From positions 2,202,998 through 2,266,997 of the forward strand of contig RPFO01000015.1 of assembly GCA_009746045.1 (NCBI GenBank): DNA of 64,000 nucleotides, in the 5' to 3' direction. Below the pieces are notes generated by a model. That model saw nothing but the letters and a program-made list of their open reading frames with translations, was not told where the DNA came from and made no database searches. The position numbers and the translations under genes are program-made. Shown here in pieces: positions 1 through 11,902 of this stretch (positions within the stretch are counted from its first letter, which is position 1; every line of letters starts with the position of its first letter). The DNA comes from Mesostigma viride (taxonomy: Eukaryota > Streptophyta > Mesostigmatophyceae > Mesostigmatales > Mesostigmataceae).

Positions 1-161
1 CGTCACCTACCCTGCGAGCTTGTCTCTCACCCTACGAGCGTGGCTTGGATGTGGCGGAACCCCTGCGCAGCCCCCATATCTCTTCTCATGAAACCCGCTC
101 TCTTGTTCATGCCCGCTGCCCTCCCCACCTTTATGCCCCCTTGTTACTACCCCCTGGCCAG

Positions 162-2969
162 GTGGACCTGCTGCCTGAGATCACCCAGTCGCCGCGTATC
201 CTGCTGCTCGACGGGGAGCAGACCATCTTCAAGAACAAGCAGCTCAAGATGGAGGTGGACGTCTACCTCAAGGTACAGCGGGGGAGTTGTCAAGAACAAG
301 CCGTGCTAGTGCAAGAGAGTGGGAGGCGTAGTTCTGTCTCTTTCCAATCTTGGCTGCGTTTCCAGTGCCTGTCAGGAACGAGTTTACCAACTGGGAGCAT
401 GCTTTGCTATGTGTTTTCCCTGTTCAGATGATGGAAAGCCGATCGGCATGTGGTATTGGTTACACACACGTGGCTGCGCCTGGATGCGGCTCCCCCACCG
501 CGGCATCCCTCACGCTGGTTCCCTCACGCTGCATACCTCCGTCCACCCTTGCTTCCCCTCCTCCCCTCTCTTCTTTCGACCTGCAGACGCGGCAGCCGGT
601 CCAGTTCCTGCACACGCTGCCCAAGCGGCTCCTGCTGCTGCCGCAACAGGCAGCGCTGAGCGGCACGCACTACAACCTGCCGCTCATCAACACGCTCGTG
701 CTCTACGTGGGCATGCAGGTAGGCACACACGCATGCTCTACATGAGCGTGCAGACATGAGCATTCTTGCCCTGGCACGCAGGGTATGTGTGCCTGAGCGG
801 AGTTCAAGGTACAGTCATTCCCGCGTTAAGTTATGATTCTTAAGGTTGCGTTCCCGGTTAAGTTACGACGCCAAGATTTTGGCGGCGTAAACCTCAGCGC
901 CCACCTTTCCGTAAATATCTGGCCGGAAAAATGGACTTCGGGCGACTTCGATGCTGCAGCTGGATCGGGCTTGACGAGAGCTGTCGATTGCCGTATAGAA
1001 GTCCGTCAGAGGAGGCGGGGGTGGGCTGCTAGCCTAGCTCTACCACTAAAGTAACCTACCCGCTTTAAGTTACGTTCCCGCGTTAAGTTACGACGCAGAG
1101 ATTTTGGCGGCGATCGTAACTTAACGCGGGAATGATTGTAGTAGCATGGCTAGCTCGCAACCTTACGCGAGTGGGCAGCCAGCGTGGGTGTGCGCGCAGA
1201 AGCGGTGCAGGCATGGACGGAGCTGCCCTCACACGCCCCATGTGGAGCAGCAGGCACCTGCCCCATGCGCACCAGCCTTGCCATTAACCTGCAATAAGCA
1301 GGCATTGAGCCTGTCAAGGTGGCAGTAAGAACAATTCAGTTATTGAATTGCTTGTGCTGCTTAAGTGGGACAATAATGAGGAGGAAGAAGAAGAAGTAGA
1401 GGTGCCTGTAACCCCAACCGCGTGGCTCGTTGGTCGGGTTGGCGATATTCCCCACCCACATGGTCGAAGAAGAAGTAGAGGTGCCTGTAGCCCCAACCGC
1501 GTGGCTCGTTGGTCGGGGTGGCGATATTCCCCACCCACATGGTCGAAGAAAAAGTAGAGGTGACTGTAGCCTTAACCTTGTGGCTCTCTGGTCGGAATGG
1601 CGGTGTTCCATCCACATGACCCGCATGCCACGCAGCCACTCGGAGCTGGCGGATGGTACCCGTTTGTCCCCCATGCACCACGCACGTCCTGCCATCGCGG
1701 GGTCCCCGTGGTGGCTCTGCTAGTACCCATCACTTGTTCCAGTGTCTTCCATGGGCCCCTGTTGCGTGACGCCCCCTTCCCCAAATCCATCCCCCCCAAC
1801 CCGTAACCCCCCTTTGGCCTCACCTGGTGTGCGGGCAGGCCATCCAGCAGATCCAGGCCAAGTCGGCGCAGCAGGGGGGCGGCGTGGGCGCGACCTCCCC
1901 CCTTACGCAGGCAGCGCCGATGGACATCTTCAGCCGCCTGGTCATGGACGTGGACGCGGAGGGCCGCTACCTGGTCCTGAACGCGATCGCGAACCAGCTG
2001 CGCTTCCCCAACAGCCACACACACTACTTCTCGTGCGTGCTCCTGGGGCTGTTCAGCGAGGCGGGTGCGGCGGCGGGGGGCGGCGCAGGCGCGGGCGAGG
2101 CCGTCCGCGAGACGGTCACGCGCGTGCTGCTCGAGCGGCTCATCGTCAACCGGCCGCACCCCTGGGGGCTGCTCATCACCTTCATCGAGCTCATCAAGGT
2201 GCGCAGGCAGGGGTATGGCGGGGGGCGGCATGTTGTTGCACATGGTGGCAAAGGGACAGGGCTTGAACGGAAAATGGGGGGCTTGCATGAGAGGGAATGA
2301 AGGGGCATGGGAGGGTCTGGCGGGTGGGGGTGAGGGGTCGGGCTCCTACGCAAACGATAGGTTCAGTTGATGCTGGGAGTAGGGTGAAGATGCAGCCAAT
2401 CCAGGCCTGTGGAGATGGGGCGAGTGGGCCCTTGTGAGGATAGCGCTGATCGTCTGCCTGAGCCTTGCGGGGGGGGGAGGCTTGGGGGGGGGGGGGGGGG
2501 GGGGAGCGCCTTCCGCGGGCGTTCATTTGGCTCGCTCTGCTTGCGTGTCTCTATGTCATACCCGACATCATTACCCTACCGGGGGGGTTGATGTTTCGCG
2601 ACATGTTGTGACGATCGAGATAAGCTCCTTCACTGCCTGGGCCGTATTGCTGCCAGAAAGAAGGTTGCTTGCTGGTTGCTGCGCCTGCATTTGCTGGTTA
2701 CGGATGCGGGGGCGCGGGCATGGCCAGCTACCGGCGGTGCTGTCATTTTGCGTGGTGATGACGCTGCTTCCCTTGGTGTTTGTGCTCCGCATCGGGTACC
2801 TTCTGTCAAATGCGGCGACCTCTTTGACATGCTGCAGAACCCGCGCTACAGCTTCTGGAGCCACAGCTTCACACGCTGCGCGCCGGAGATTGAGCGTCTG
2901 TTTGAGAGCGTGGCGCGCTCATGCATGGGGCCGCCCAAGCCAATGGAGGGGCTGTCCGCCGCGCAGTGA
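162..2969 (+). CDS. CNOT1: CNOT1 (NOT1), CCR4-NOT scaffold, C-terminal exons, partial
   Basis: NOT1 is the scaffold of the CCR4-NOT deadenylase complex, which shortens mRNA poly(A) tails in the cytoplasm and represses translation. Four exons are seen: 162-272, 587-718, 1839-2198 and 2838-2969. All junctions are in frame with GT and AG borders, giving about 244 residues that end at a TGA. The reading closely follows the C-terminal Not1 domain of animal and plant NOT1, with diagnostic stretches such as [40 protein letters not shown] and a final [20 protein letters not shown]. This domain docks NOT2/NOT3 (family knowledge). Earlier exons lie upstream of the window. Introns are 314, 1120 and 639 bp; the second carries a MITE and a minisatellite, the third a G tract. 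It looks intact and is the only clear host gene here. Confidence 0.95.
812..1138. mobile_element. MITE, Tc1/mariner-type ends, in CNOT1 intron
   Basis: This 327-bp element starts CAGTCATTCCCGCGTTAAG and ends with the inverted complement (one mismatch), flanked on both sides by TA (810-811 and 1139-1140), the classic Tc1/mariner target duplication. The terminal sequence is repeated inside the right end, with further TTAAGTTACG motifs. It has no transposase and is non-autonomous. Its middle matches, in inverted orientation, part of a larger relative at 7291-8206. It lies wholly inside an intron, so it need not disturb the host protein. Confidence 0.85.
1396..1632. repeat. 79-bp tandem repeat, 3 copies, in CNOT1 intron
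   Basis: Units begin at 1396, 1475 and 1554, each starting GTAGAGGTG. The first two are nearly identical; the third is more diverged. Open frames across it, on both strands, are by-products of the repeat. Confidence 0.85.
2468..2504. repeat. G-tract in CNOT1 intron
   Basis: Two runs of G (the longer about 21 bases), broken only by AGGCTT, lie in the last CNOT1 intron. It is simple sequence that could form a G-quadruplex in DNA or pre-mRNA; its exact length may be a sequencing estimate. Confidence 0.8.
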
Positions 2970-3450
2970 GGGGGAGGGCCCGCGCATGTTGCCGTTACGG
3001 GGGGGCGTTTGAAACGTTTGCTGCACAAGGCGTGCGCCAGGCGAGAAGCAGAGGCTCACCATTTGCCACTGTGATGGGGGCAAAGGCCGCACATGTCTTG
3101 TAGGTGTTTTGTACCGGGAGCGGCCTGTGATGGCAGCCATGTGATTGCCAGATGGCAGTCCTTAGGGGGATCCCTAGGCATTGCGGGCCTGGGTCAGGCC
3201 AATGAATGGGAGCAAAACAGACCGCACCCCCCTGCACAGACACCAGGGAGTTGCAGCTGGTCAGTGGCCAATGATGGGCCTTAATTGCTGGTTGGTGATA
3301 AGGCTCGTGTTGATGTTTGCAGACATCTTCACAGGCAAGCGTGGTGTATGGTCATTGCAAGTGGGCTTCAGGGCCTTGGCATCTTTTGTGCAACCTGGGG
3401 CGCTGGTGCCATTTCCAGCCTGATTTATATCTCTTACAGTTGCCTTTTTT

Positions 3451-3455
3451 TGTAA
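3451..3455 (+). terminator. Candidate TGTAA poly(A) signal for CNOT1
   Basis: TGTAA follows a T-run about 480 bp after the CNOT1 stop codon. TGTAA is the usual polyadenylation signal in chlorophyte algae. The 3' UTR would then run from 2970 to about 3475. Inference only; no transcript was seen. Confidence 0.5.
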
Positions 3456-3479
3456 AATGCTGGAGGTGTTGGCTGTGGT

Positions 3480-4607
3480 TGTGTTCTAAAATCTTCAGGC
3501 CTTGGCTTATTGTCGAGCCGCGGTGTCTCCTGCCTGTTTAGCAGTGCAAGCTGTACGTTAGCTCGAGCACTGCGGTATTGGGTAAAGCTAGCGTGGGCAA
3601 GCAGCTATATGCCAAGAAGCATGTGTGATTTTCCCTATTTGCCCAGGCTTAGACACTTACTCGCGTTCAATTCTAGATAGAGATAGGTGTATCATATCAT
3701 TGGCTCTCTGGCCATCTAAGTTTTTTTGGAAGCTGATGTCCATTTAGTCTTTAACCCCTAAACCATCCTCGTGCCGATTTTCGACTGCGAGTTTTTCTCA
3801 TGCCTAACGTTCATGAGTTTGTAGGCATGAGTTTGTACGCCCTGTAGGGATTTGGCGGGAAGGTTTTGGCGGGAACCAACTAGACCACCGAAAAGATCTA
3901 GATTCACTCTATCCGTAGGACACTTGTCTGACCGTATTTGACCACCGTATCAGGGGGGAAACCGTGGTCAAAGTCAACAGGGTACCCTTTTCTACTATTG
4001 GCTCGAGGCGTATTTTTCTCGTTTCCCGTTTTCAGGATTAAATCAAAAAAGTGGTTTTTCATTAACCCGTGTTTTTTTACAACGCGTTGTATCGCGTTGT
4101 AGGGTTAGAACGCGATGTATCGCGTTGTAATCCGACACGTGGCAGACACAGCAGATACGAGATTTTCGGTCTGAAACTCGGTGGACGGCCTCCTTACATC
4201 CCGTAGAACTCAACAAAAAAATCCTGGTATTTTTTGGATTTTTTTTGTGACAGCTGCAAACAAATATGTACCACTGAAATCAGGCATTTTTGCGGGACGA
4301 AGGTGAAGACGACGGCGATGGCGGCAGGTAGATTAATTAATTAATTAATAGACACGTGACTGCGTCAGGTAGATCTCACCAGTTTTCGCGCGAATTTCAG
4401 TGGCTGTTGGGTGGAACGACCATGATGATGCGTTCAAAGGTTGATAATTAGGTTTCTACGAGTTTGTTGAGGTACTGGGGCAAAGGAAACGTAGATTTTT
4501 CCAGTTTCTCACCCAACTTTCATGCGGAATCCCTGGAAACCGGCAGACATATTATTACGGCAAGACTCGGGTCTGCTGCGGCACCATGCTTGGTATTTCC
4601 ATGGTGT
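3480..4607. other. Intergenic AT-rich stretch between CNOT1 and the transposon nest
   Basis: No gene recognised. It holds a short cluster of ACGCGTTGTATCGCGTTGTA-like repeats near 4080-4125, a TTAA-repeat tract near 4331-4348, and at 3753 a TTAACCCCT stretch resembling the end of the DNA transposon at 5788, without a matching second end. The right edge (4608) is where homology to the neighbouring Copia-like element stops. Confidence 0.5.
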
Positions 4608-5787
4608 GTGACAGCCTGAGGTGCAGCTAGTGGCATTGTCAGGATTCTCAACAGGTGAGGTGACTACTGGGGTAGTGACATTGGCTAACTGGGCAGCTTC
4701 AGAGGCTGCACGAAAGGCCGCCCGTGTGAGCACCTTGCCAATGTGAAGATCCACACTAGGGTGGTGGGTACCGAGAACATCTGCCCGCCCACCATTCTCT
4801 TGCACTGTCACAACATTCCTCATAGGCCCAACCGCCCCAGTACCTAGCTGGGGTGCTGCAGTAGTGCTTGGTCGCTCGGCGTTGTACACACCCGACCTAG
4901 AAGGCACCACATTGCTTAGGTCACGCATTGTAGATCCGTGCTCAGGAAGCACGTGATCATGGCGCGACAGTGCCAGAGCAGCATCAACGGATTGCGTGAG
5001 CACATCACGGAATGAGACAGAGGATGCAGTCACGTGGCTTTTAGGAACGACGTCAGGCTCTACGACGGCCCGGTTCAGCGTGACGCATTGAGCAAAAGAA
5101 GGGGTGTCGAGCGTGCTCTCACCTGACTTTCTTGCTGCCCGTCGCTCTGCCCACTCCTCGCGGGTGCCGTGGACGACGATGCGCTTGGCCTTGCACGCCT
5201 CCACGTTGTGACCACGCAGAACGTCGTGGCACTTGCGGCAAAGGTTGTCCTCAAGCTCCAGGTCCGGGCGAACCCGGCAGTCATCCCGGACATGGCGACG
5301 TCCGAAGCAGCGCTCACAGCGTTGCTTGCGGTCAGTAGACGCCCCCTGCTGCTGCTTGGCCGGGGGATTATCGCCCTTCTTGTCGTCGCCACCATGCCCG
5401 CGCTTGCGCCCGCGCTGGCCCCCGTTGTTGCCGTGGCCGACGACCTTTTTCAGGATGGCCGTAAGCTCCGATCGCGTAATTGGAGCCTCTGCGCCTGAAG
5501 AAGAAGACGTGCCGGTATCCACCTTGCGCAGGGATGGCAGAGCGGCCGAGGCAGTCGGCTTGGACTGCGCACTCTTGAAGCATGAGATCAAATACAGCAT
5601 GCCCTCGTCGAAACTGACAGCACTCTTCTTTTTTAGTTCCGTTGCTATGGTCAGATGCACATCCGACGACAGGTCGCATTTCTTGAGAAATCGATTGCAC
5701 AGGAAAATGGGCTTGAGAGTATCTAGCAGCTTGTGCTTGTGCACGAAGACCTGGAAATCACGTGCAGCCCCGGGCAAATTTGCCTTA
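4608..5787 (-). pseudogene. gag C-terminal part of the truncated Copia-like copy
   Basis: The protein has a conserved helical N-terminal segment, a Gly/Lys-rich basic linker, then two zinc-knuckle-like clusters (C-x2-C-x4-H-x4-C, then C-x2-C-x6-H-x4-C) typical of nucleocapsid domains, then a Ser/Thr-rich tail. It is nearly identical to the gag of the relative at 25.04-26.2 kb. Fossil fragment. Confidence 0.8.
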
Positions 5788-8423
5788 TTAACCCCTCACT
5801 GGTCCCATTTAAAGCCGAAAAATCGGCTGCAAAATGCTAAATTTGCAAACCACCCCACAGCCAACCTACCAACATCCAAGGGCTGTCCTTGGGGGTCAAG
5901 CATGTCCATGAGTCGCCCTTCGGGGTGAGCTATCACAACCTAACATATCTGCAGGGTAGGCTATAGAAAACTACCGCCAAAGTTAGGGGGGTCGAGACGC
6001 GCGTTTTCATTTTTGGTAGAATGTGCATTTTGAATTATGTTATAAGACCTAGGCACCTGCCACTTCAGGGATGATAAACAATTAGTTGCTGAACAGTTTG
6101 AGCCATTGGGGTCATCATTTGGGTGGGTATACCAGCAGTTACACCCAGTACAGCCCATAGGGGTACCGTTGGTAAAAAGCAACCAAGGGGGTAGGGGTGG
6201 GCATACTACCTTCTAATACCTACTAATATGGCCCCCAACCATGCCATACAATACATTTCCCTTCCACAATGATGGGGAAACATAACTGCATCATCACACT
6301 GCCCTTACATGGCACCTATGTGCAGGTGCCACCTTGTCCATGCACGTAGGTAACGTGGTACGGATACCCTACGCAAGGCATACATTATAGGAGGCAGCCA
6401 CCAACAAACTATTGACGTTGAGCCTATTTCAGCCTGCCCTAGCAAGGATAAACTAGGCCTAAGCTGCTATAGCTTGCCAGGTGATGGCCAGCACACCTGG
6501 TGGCACATGCTGTCAATGGGAAGCTTTTACTCACCAGTTACGTGCTTGATGATGCCACAGAGACCAGCCAACTGCCTCACAATCATGCAATATGTGTATG
6601 GGAAATGTATAACAAACATATATGGAGGTATTCAAACCCATACAGCATCTAAAACTTATCACCATCACTCTGTGGCAGGTCAACTGACTGAGGGAAGCAT
6701 CTAAGAAGGGTGTTTTAGAAAGGGGCCAGGCCAGGGTCAAGAAAGAGCATGAATAATGCAAAAAGAATGTGCTACACAAGCTAGAACGTATATATAAACG
6801 TCAAACATCGATAGGAAAACGATGCTGAAGCTTTAACAGCCATGGATGGCGTTACCTTGGCCCAGGCGGTGGCCGCAAAATGGCGCATTTCGGCACACCA
6901 AAGTTGTGCAGCATGGTCGCTAGATTCGGCGATTTCTTGCCACCCTTGCACGTTTACGACTACTATGTATCATAATAAGTACAAAGAAACCAATATATCC
7001 TTTAAAATACGCCGTAAAGGTATTGCTATCAACGTTTCTATCGTCCGGCCTGATCGCAGTTTTTTCCAGCAAGAACGCTGCCGACACCTATCAAATGGCA
7101 TTCCCGCAAACCAAAAATTGGCCTGTGTGATCTTTAGAACGTATAAAATCAATATCCTAAGTTTGGCCAGAAAATTCGAACGCAAACGTAAATTCCATGC
7201 GTGGGCGCAAGCTTTGGCCAGGTGGCGTTGGCCAGGTCGTCGTTTTCCGGAATGCACGTTTTACGTGAAAAAGTACCCTGACCCCTTGTACAGTCATTCC
7301 CGCGTTAAGTTGCGATCGCCCCCTAAAACTTTGCGCCGCAACTTAACGCGGGAACGCAACTTAACGGTAGAATTAGGCTAGCAGCCGACCACCTCCTCCT
7401 CTGACGGACTTCTGTACGGCATTCGACAGCTCTCGTCAAGCCCGATCCAGCTGCAGCGTCAAAGCCGGCCAAAGTCCATTTTCCAGGCCAGATATTTTGG
7501 ACAAAGGCGGGCAGCAAAACACGCCGTGGGCAGCCACGCAGTGAGTGCCTGCGTTTTATACCACAAATGTGTGTTTTTACCCTCTGACTTCGGCTCTCTT
7601 TTTGGCGGGTTACTTAATTGCCGACCGGCTTCACGTTTGACTGTGACAACTGAAACATGGGAACATTCGTGAGGGAAGCTTCACTTACTGTCAATGGCCT
7701 GCCGTGCATGTAAACACAGGCTATCATGATAATAACAGCATGGAGGCCACAGGCAGCGAGACTGCCTGTGGCCTCAACGACCTTGTCTTTGCCGCCCTTC
7801 TGTGGTGCATTCGGCATGATGATGGTGGTAATTATTTCCGGCAAGATGTCTCAATTACAGACCCTGCATGGTCATGGATTCTTATGTACCGCAGCCCGCA
7901 GGCTGCAAAACTGAATCATGTAAGGTTGCATTCGCGCTTTTCACCTAAGCGGCCAGCAGGCGGGGAAATTTGCGCGCGAGTGGGGCTTGCGTATTTTGCC
8001 GCCTAAAATCACGTAGCGGGTCCGGACTTGGCAAAAAATGACCTCCTGCGCGGCCAAAAATGGCCTGACACCTACAAATTGAGTCATTACCGCGTTAAGT
8101 TGCGATGGCCCCCATGCTTAAGTTGCGGTCGCCCCCCAAACTTCGGCGCCGCAACTTAACGCGGGAACGCAACCTTAAGAAACGCAACTTAACGCGGGAA
8201 TGACTGTACTTTGACCGGCCAGAACACCTCTATAACTTTGTCAGAAGTATGCGAACCCTAGTACCATGCTGTGATGAAAATTATAAGCTTTCGATCTTCT
8301 CAGCTAAACTTTTCCTAATTCTCAATAGTTTTCGCGCAATTTGGTCCCCCGCGGAGCAGCCAATGCATCGGCTGCAAGTCGATTTTTGGCGGAAAATCGG
8401 CTGCAAGACCAATGAGGGGTTCA
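5788..8423. mobile_element. Non-autonomous DNA transposon inside gag
   Basis: Both ends carry inverted repeats: TTAACCCCTCACTGGTC on the left and the complement of TGAACCCCTCATTGGTC on the right, followed by further related GCCGATTTT motifs. The 2.64-kb body is AT-rich with no convincing transposase, and hosts the MITE at 7291-8206. It divides the Copia-like gag at almost the same place where a different element (22,746-25,034) divides gag in the related copy. No clear target duplication can be fixed because no empty site is present. Confidence 0.65.
7291..8206. mobile_element. MITE, Tc1/mariner-type ends, longer relative of the one at 812
   Basis: This 916-bp element has ends CAGTCATTCCCGCGTTAAG and its inverted complement, flanked by TA on both sides. 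Near the right end (8082-8206) the terminal motif recurs, as if a shorter copy had been inserted or duplicated. The left subterminal part (7373-7500) matches the middle of the element at 812-1138 in inverted orientation. No transposase is visible. Confidence 0.8.
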
Positions 8424-8956
8424 CTGCATAGCCCTCGAAGTCGTTGAAGGCTTGCTCGTCGGCCTCTTCCTTAGACCGCGACAAGTGGGCGTCCGCTGAG
8501 ACCGTTGTAAAAAACTTCCCAGGTTTGTTTGTTGTCGTCCGCAATGCGAACTAGATTGGCAATATTTGGGTGCTTGGTTGTACTGCAGAATACTGCACGG
8601 AACTTGCCAATCAGGTCCGAATCTTTGTCCGCGCGTCCATCGCGCAGACGCTTGAGTGCAGCCAGAAAATCTGCTGCGTCGTCCGCCGTATAGTCGGCAG
8701 GTAGATCAGCGGGCACCTCCGTTTGCTTGAGAGGGCCGCGATTCAGAGCATCGTCAGCAGCAAGCATCAAATGCTTTATGCTTAAACTGCTTGGCCAGTT
8801 CAGGTTGTGCCACGAGGGTTTGCATCAGCCTCGTGGCCTCGTCCGCACTAAAGCGTGGCAGGACGGAGCCTGCGGCCTCGCCACTTGGCGTATCTGTGTG
8901 TTCGCCCGCCGGTGCGGCTCCGTGTGCCGGAAGCCATCGGGATGTTTATGAATACA
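8424..8956 (-). pseudogene. gag N-terminal part and leader of the truncated Copia-like copy
   Basis: Minus-strand frame matching the gag start of the relative at 22.2-22.75 kb, with shared runs such as HLMLAADDALNRGPLKQTEV on the relative and the same here. The sequence right after the LTR begins TGTATTCA, as in the relative, which marks the likely primer-binding area. Fossil fragment. Confidence 0.75.
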
Positions 8957-9303
8957 AGTTAAAGCCCCCGACCGGCTAAGCTATGGCGGTCGGTCACGTT
9001 GAGCTTGGGAGAAGGTGAACACAGAGAACTGTTGTCGGTGCTGGCCAACCACTGGTTTATGTCTTAGCCAGCAAAGCCTATCCGGTTAGCCGTAACCGTG
9101 GGACAGGCTAGCTGTCCGTACCGACCCGGATAAGGCCCCGGACTGGGGCCTAGGTGGCGCCGGCCCTAGGCACCGCCCTTAGACCGGTCGACCGCATCGG
9201 ACCGCCGGATAATAGCCGGCGGCTTAGCGGACGCTAGCGGAAGGCGTGCGGACGGACATGGGGAACTTAGAGCCAGATCCTAGGGCTCTAGAGTTACTCA
9301 ACT
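8957..9303 (-). repeat. LTR of the truncated Copia-like copy
   Basis: 347 bp with ends AGTT and AACT, nearly identical to the LTRs at 21,879-22,227 and 29,982-30,328. It is the upstream LTR in element orientation. The partner LTR is missing because the element is truncated. Confidence 0.9.
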
Positions 9304-10709
9304 CCCCCGGTCCATACGGAGCATGGGGGCCAACGCCATGGCACACTCGAGCTCATCGCGCACACCTTGCCACAAGGGTCGCGTTCGCTGGCCCCACCCC
9401 TTGAGGTTGATGAACTTAAAACTCTGCTGCCATATGGACAAGCAAGTGCGGCTGAGCATCTGCAGCCACACCCACCGGCCCACGACGGCCGCCAGCGCCT
9501 CAGCGGTAGCGCGTCCCCTCTCGAGGAGTACACGAGTGTGCTCAACCACAAGGGTGAGCTGCTTATAGCTGTCGGCTCCAACACCCCATCCCGCCGGTGA
9601 ACAACACCCAGAGCTTCTAGCTCATCCTCCCCCTCCGGGCTATAGCCATGATCGTCTTGTCCTTGTGAGGGCACAAGGTTGTTAGGCGCGTACCCGTCTT
9701 CAATAGCACTCGTGATTAAGCGATTCACCGCCTCGCACGTGCGCCCATTGCTGACCACCAGGTCATCAATAGTGATGGATACCATAGGGGTAGGGGGGTC
9801 CTCAAGGTCGATTTGCATCTCCACCGTGCTCTCCTCCTTGTACTCGATGGCTAGGGCGGTTGGGTTACCCCATGCATTGCGAAGCACGGTCAGCTCCCCT
9901 ACACTTGTGAGGCGGTTCACCTGCCGTCTAGGATCCAAAGCGCCCGTGGCATAGAGGACCATCTCATGGATGGCTTCCCCTAGCGCTACAGCGTGGGAGT
10001 GCCCCATGGCCAGCACTTTCAGCACTGGCCACACCCTCCTCCGCCGCCCCGGCAGCCCGACATCGGTGGACCACACATCAGGTAGCCCTTGATAATCCCA
10101 CCACCACTCCGGCACTTGGATGGTATAGTAATACGAGACCAGATCGCTCTTGGCCGTGTAGCACCGACCCTTGATATAGACCTCCGAGTATATGCCCAGG
10201 TGGGGTAACACCGTCTTAGGGGGGTCCACCCACAGTGCGTTCCCCAACTTCTTATTCACAATGAGCCTTAACTCCCCCACTCCTTTGGCCACCCCAAAAC
10301 ATCCGTCTACCCACTTTGGCCGCGTCTCTCGGAACTCCACCATCCCCACGTCCGCTGCCCTCCCCATCAACTTGCCCCACTCCGCCATGGTGCACCCTCG
10401 GCTGGGGGCAGGTACATTCCAATACCTCGCACTGGCAGCCACCTCCGGCTTGATGCAGTTGGCCTCGCTGGCGTACACCTCTCGCCAACTAGGTCGTAGC
10501 GCCAGCAAATCCAGCAGCTTCGCCTTTCCTGCCACCTCGCGCTTCGGCAGACTCACCCGCTCCGCCACAAGTTGTTCATACTTATTACATTTCCCATAGA
10601 TTAGATCACTTCCTTTGCGGGGCCTGTCGCAACGCCGGTTACGCGGCGACTGTACCACTCGCAGTGCTTCTTGACCCTTTTCAGGGCCTCCGCCGTTCCT
10701 CTGGAGCAC
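9304..10709 (-). pseudogene. Reverse transcriptase region of the older retroelement
   Basis: An RT domain spans about 9.7-10.5 kb, with an IDDL catalytic-type motif in VSITIDDLVVSN and a following segment rich in Trp and Leu like an RT to RNase H connector. The element would copy RNA to DNA. The 3' part is separated from the rest by the Copia-like insertion and subsequent loss. Fossil. Confidence 0.65.
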
Positions 10710-11170
10710 GCGCCTCCAGATTTAGGCGGAGGGTCTGCCCCCCCGTGCCATAGCCAATTCAACCACGTAATCACCTTGTGTTGTAGAGTGAAGGTCCGGC
10801 GGCGGCGAGTTGCACGCTGGCGTCTGCGTGCTGACCTCACTCTCCCCCACGTAGTGCTTAGAGGCATTGTAGGAAGAGGCAGTGGGAAGGGGGAGCGGTT
10901 TACCCTTTCGGTGTTTACTTGGTTTGCTGGGCCTTGCCCAGCTTCTCCATCATCGTGGCGCTTTGCAGGGCCATCTTCATGGCCGGGTTGCTCACCAAGG
11001 AGGCATCTCCTTGAGAGCAAGGAGGTGGCCAGCCACCTTCCACCCTCCTGACCCCTGGCTCTCCACTAGGAGCATTGCTGCCACCACCCTCATGAGATAC
11101 TCTACCCCAGCCAACTCCCCGGCTGCCGGCCCCAACTCCTTGAAGAGTGTGTCCATGGCCAGGGCGATGT

Positions 11171-11902
11171 TCATGACCACCTTCCTGCTTTCCTGGTTCC
11201 TCCACCCCCTTGGCGAGTAGCCATGATCCAACTCTTTATCCCCCCTCCATTGTCGTTGGCATCCTCGAGCACCTCGGGGAGCACTCTCTCTTGCACCCTC
11301 CAATTCACCACTTGTGCTCGAGTGGGCAGCGTCACCCCTTTGGTCTTTTTCGGCTTCCTGGAAGCCCCATCTGCCCCGGCCAGCGCATCCTTCAATTTCG
11401 TCAGGAAATCCTCTTCCTCGGACTCCTCCTCCTCCTCCTCTTCTTTGCCCGCCTGCCCCTGCTTGCCAATAATAGCCGCCAGCTCCAAGAGCTGCTCCCT
11501 CACATCCCCCGCGGCCTTTCCCTTGCTCGGGGCTGGGCTTCCGACTTTTTTCGTCCCCTTTTTCGCCCCTTTCGTGGGCCGGCGTGGTGGCTGCATCTCC
11601 TCTTCGTCCGAGTCCGCCAAGTCCCGGGCGCTTTGGAGGGCTGCCACTAGCGCTTCGTTTGGGTCCGCTGCTGCCAGAATTTCAGGCCCGTCCACGTGGT
11701 CGACCAGCAGTCCAACGACGGACTCCAGCTGGGCCGCAGACCACCGGCTGACAGTAGTTACCCAGTCGGTCCCGAGGACCGCCTCAAAGGCAGCGAGCAC
11801 TTCAGGCAGACCCGAGCAAGTGGAGAGCTCCTGATGGAGCCTTTTCTTCTGCGTCGGCCAGCTTAGTCGGCCCTTTCCCGTTTGTTTAGTAGCTGTCGGC
11901 AC
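11171..11902 (-). pseudogene. gag-like region of the older retroelement
   Basis: Frame of 243 codons: a helical N-terminal half, then a Lys/Pro-rich basic segment, an acidic Glu run and a Lys-rich tail. The composition and its place ahead of the RT suggest a capsid-type protein, but no zinc knuckle or family motif is visible. Fossil; function inferred from position only. Confidence 0.4.

Larger units (their letters stand above)
4608..9303 (-). mobile_element. Copia-like LTR element, truncated copy, family of the element at 21,879
   Basis: Read on the minus strand this has an LTR (8957-9303), the leader and N-terminal gag (8424-8956), a DNA transposon in gag (5788-8423) and C-terminal gag (4608-5787). 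Homology to the full relative at 21,879-30,328 stops at 4608, within the gag to integrase region, so integrase, protease-like, RT and RNase H parts and the second LTR are absent. It is a fossil. LTR and gag are very close to the complete relative, so it is young. It was inserted into the older retroelement now at 9304-12430. Confidence 0.85.

Noticed and set aside
3753-3790. TTAACCCCT stretch resembling the end of the transposon at 5788
   Set aside because: No matching second end or target duplication; may be a fragment or coincidence.
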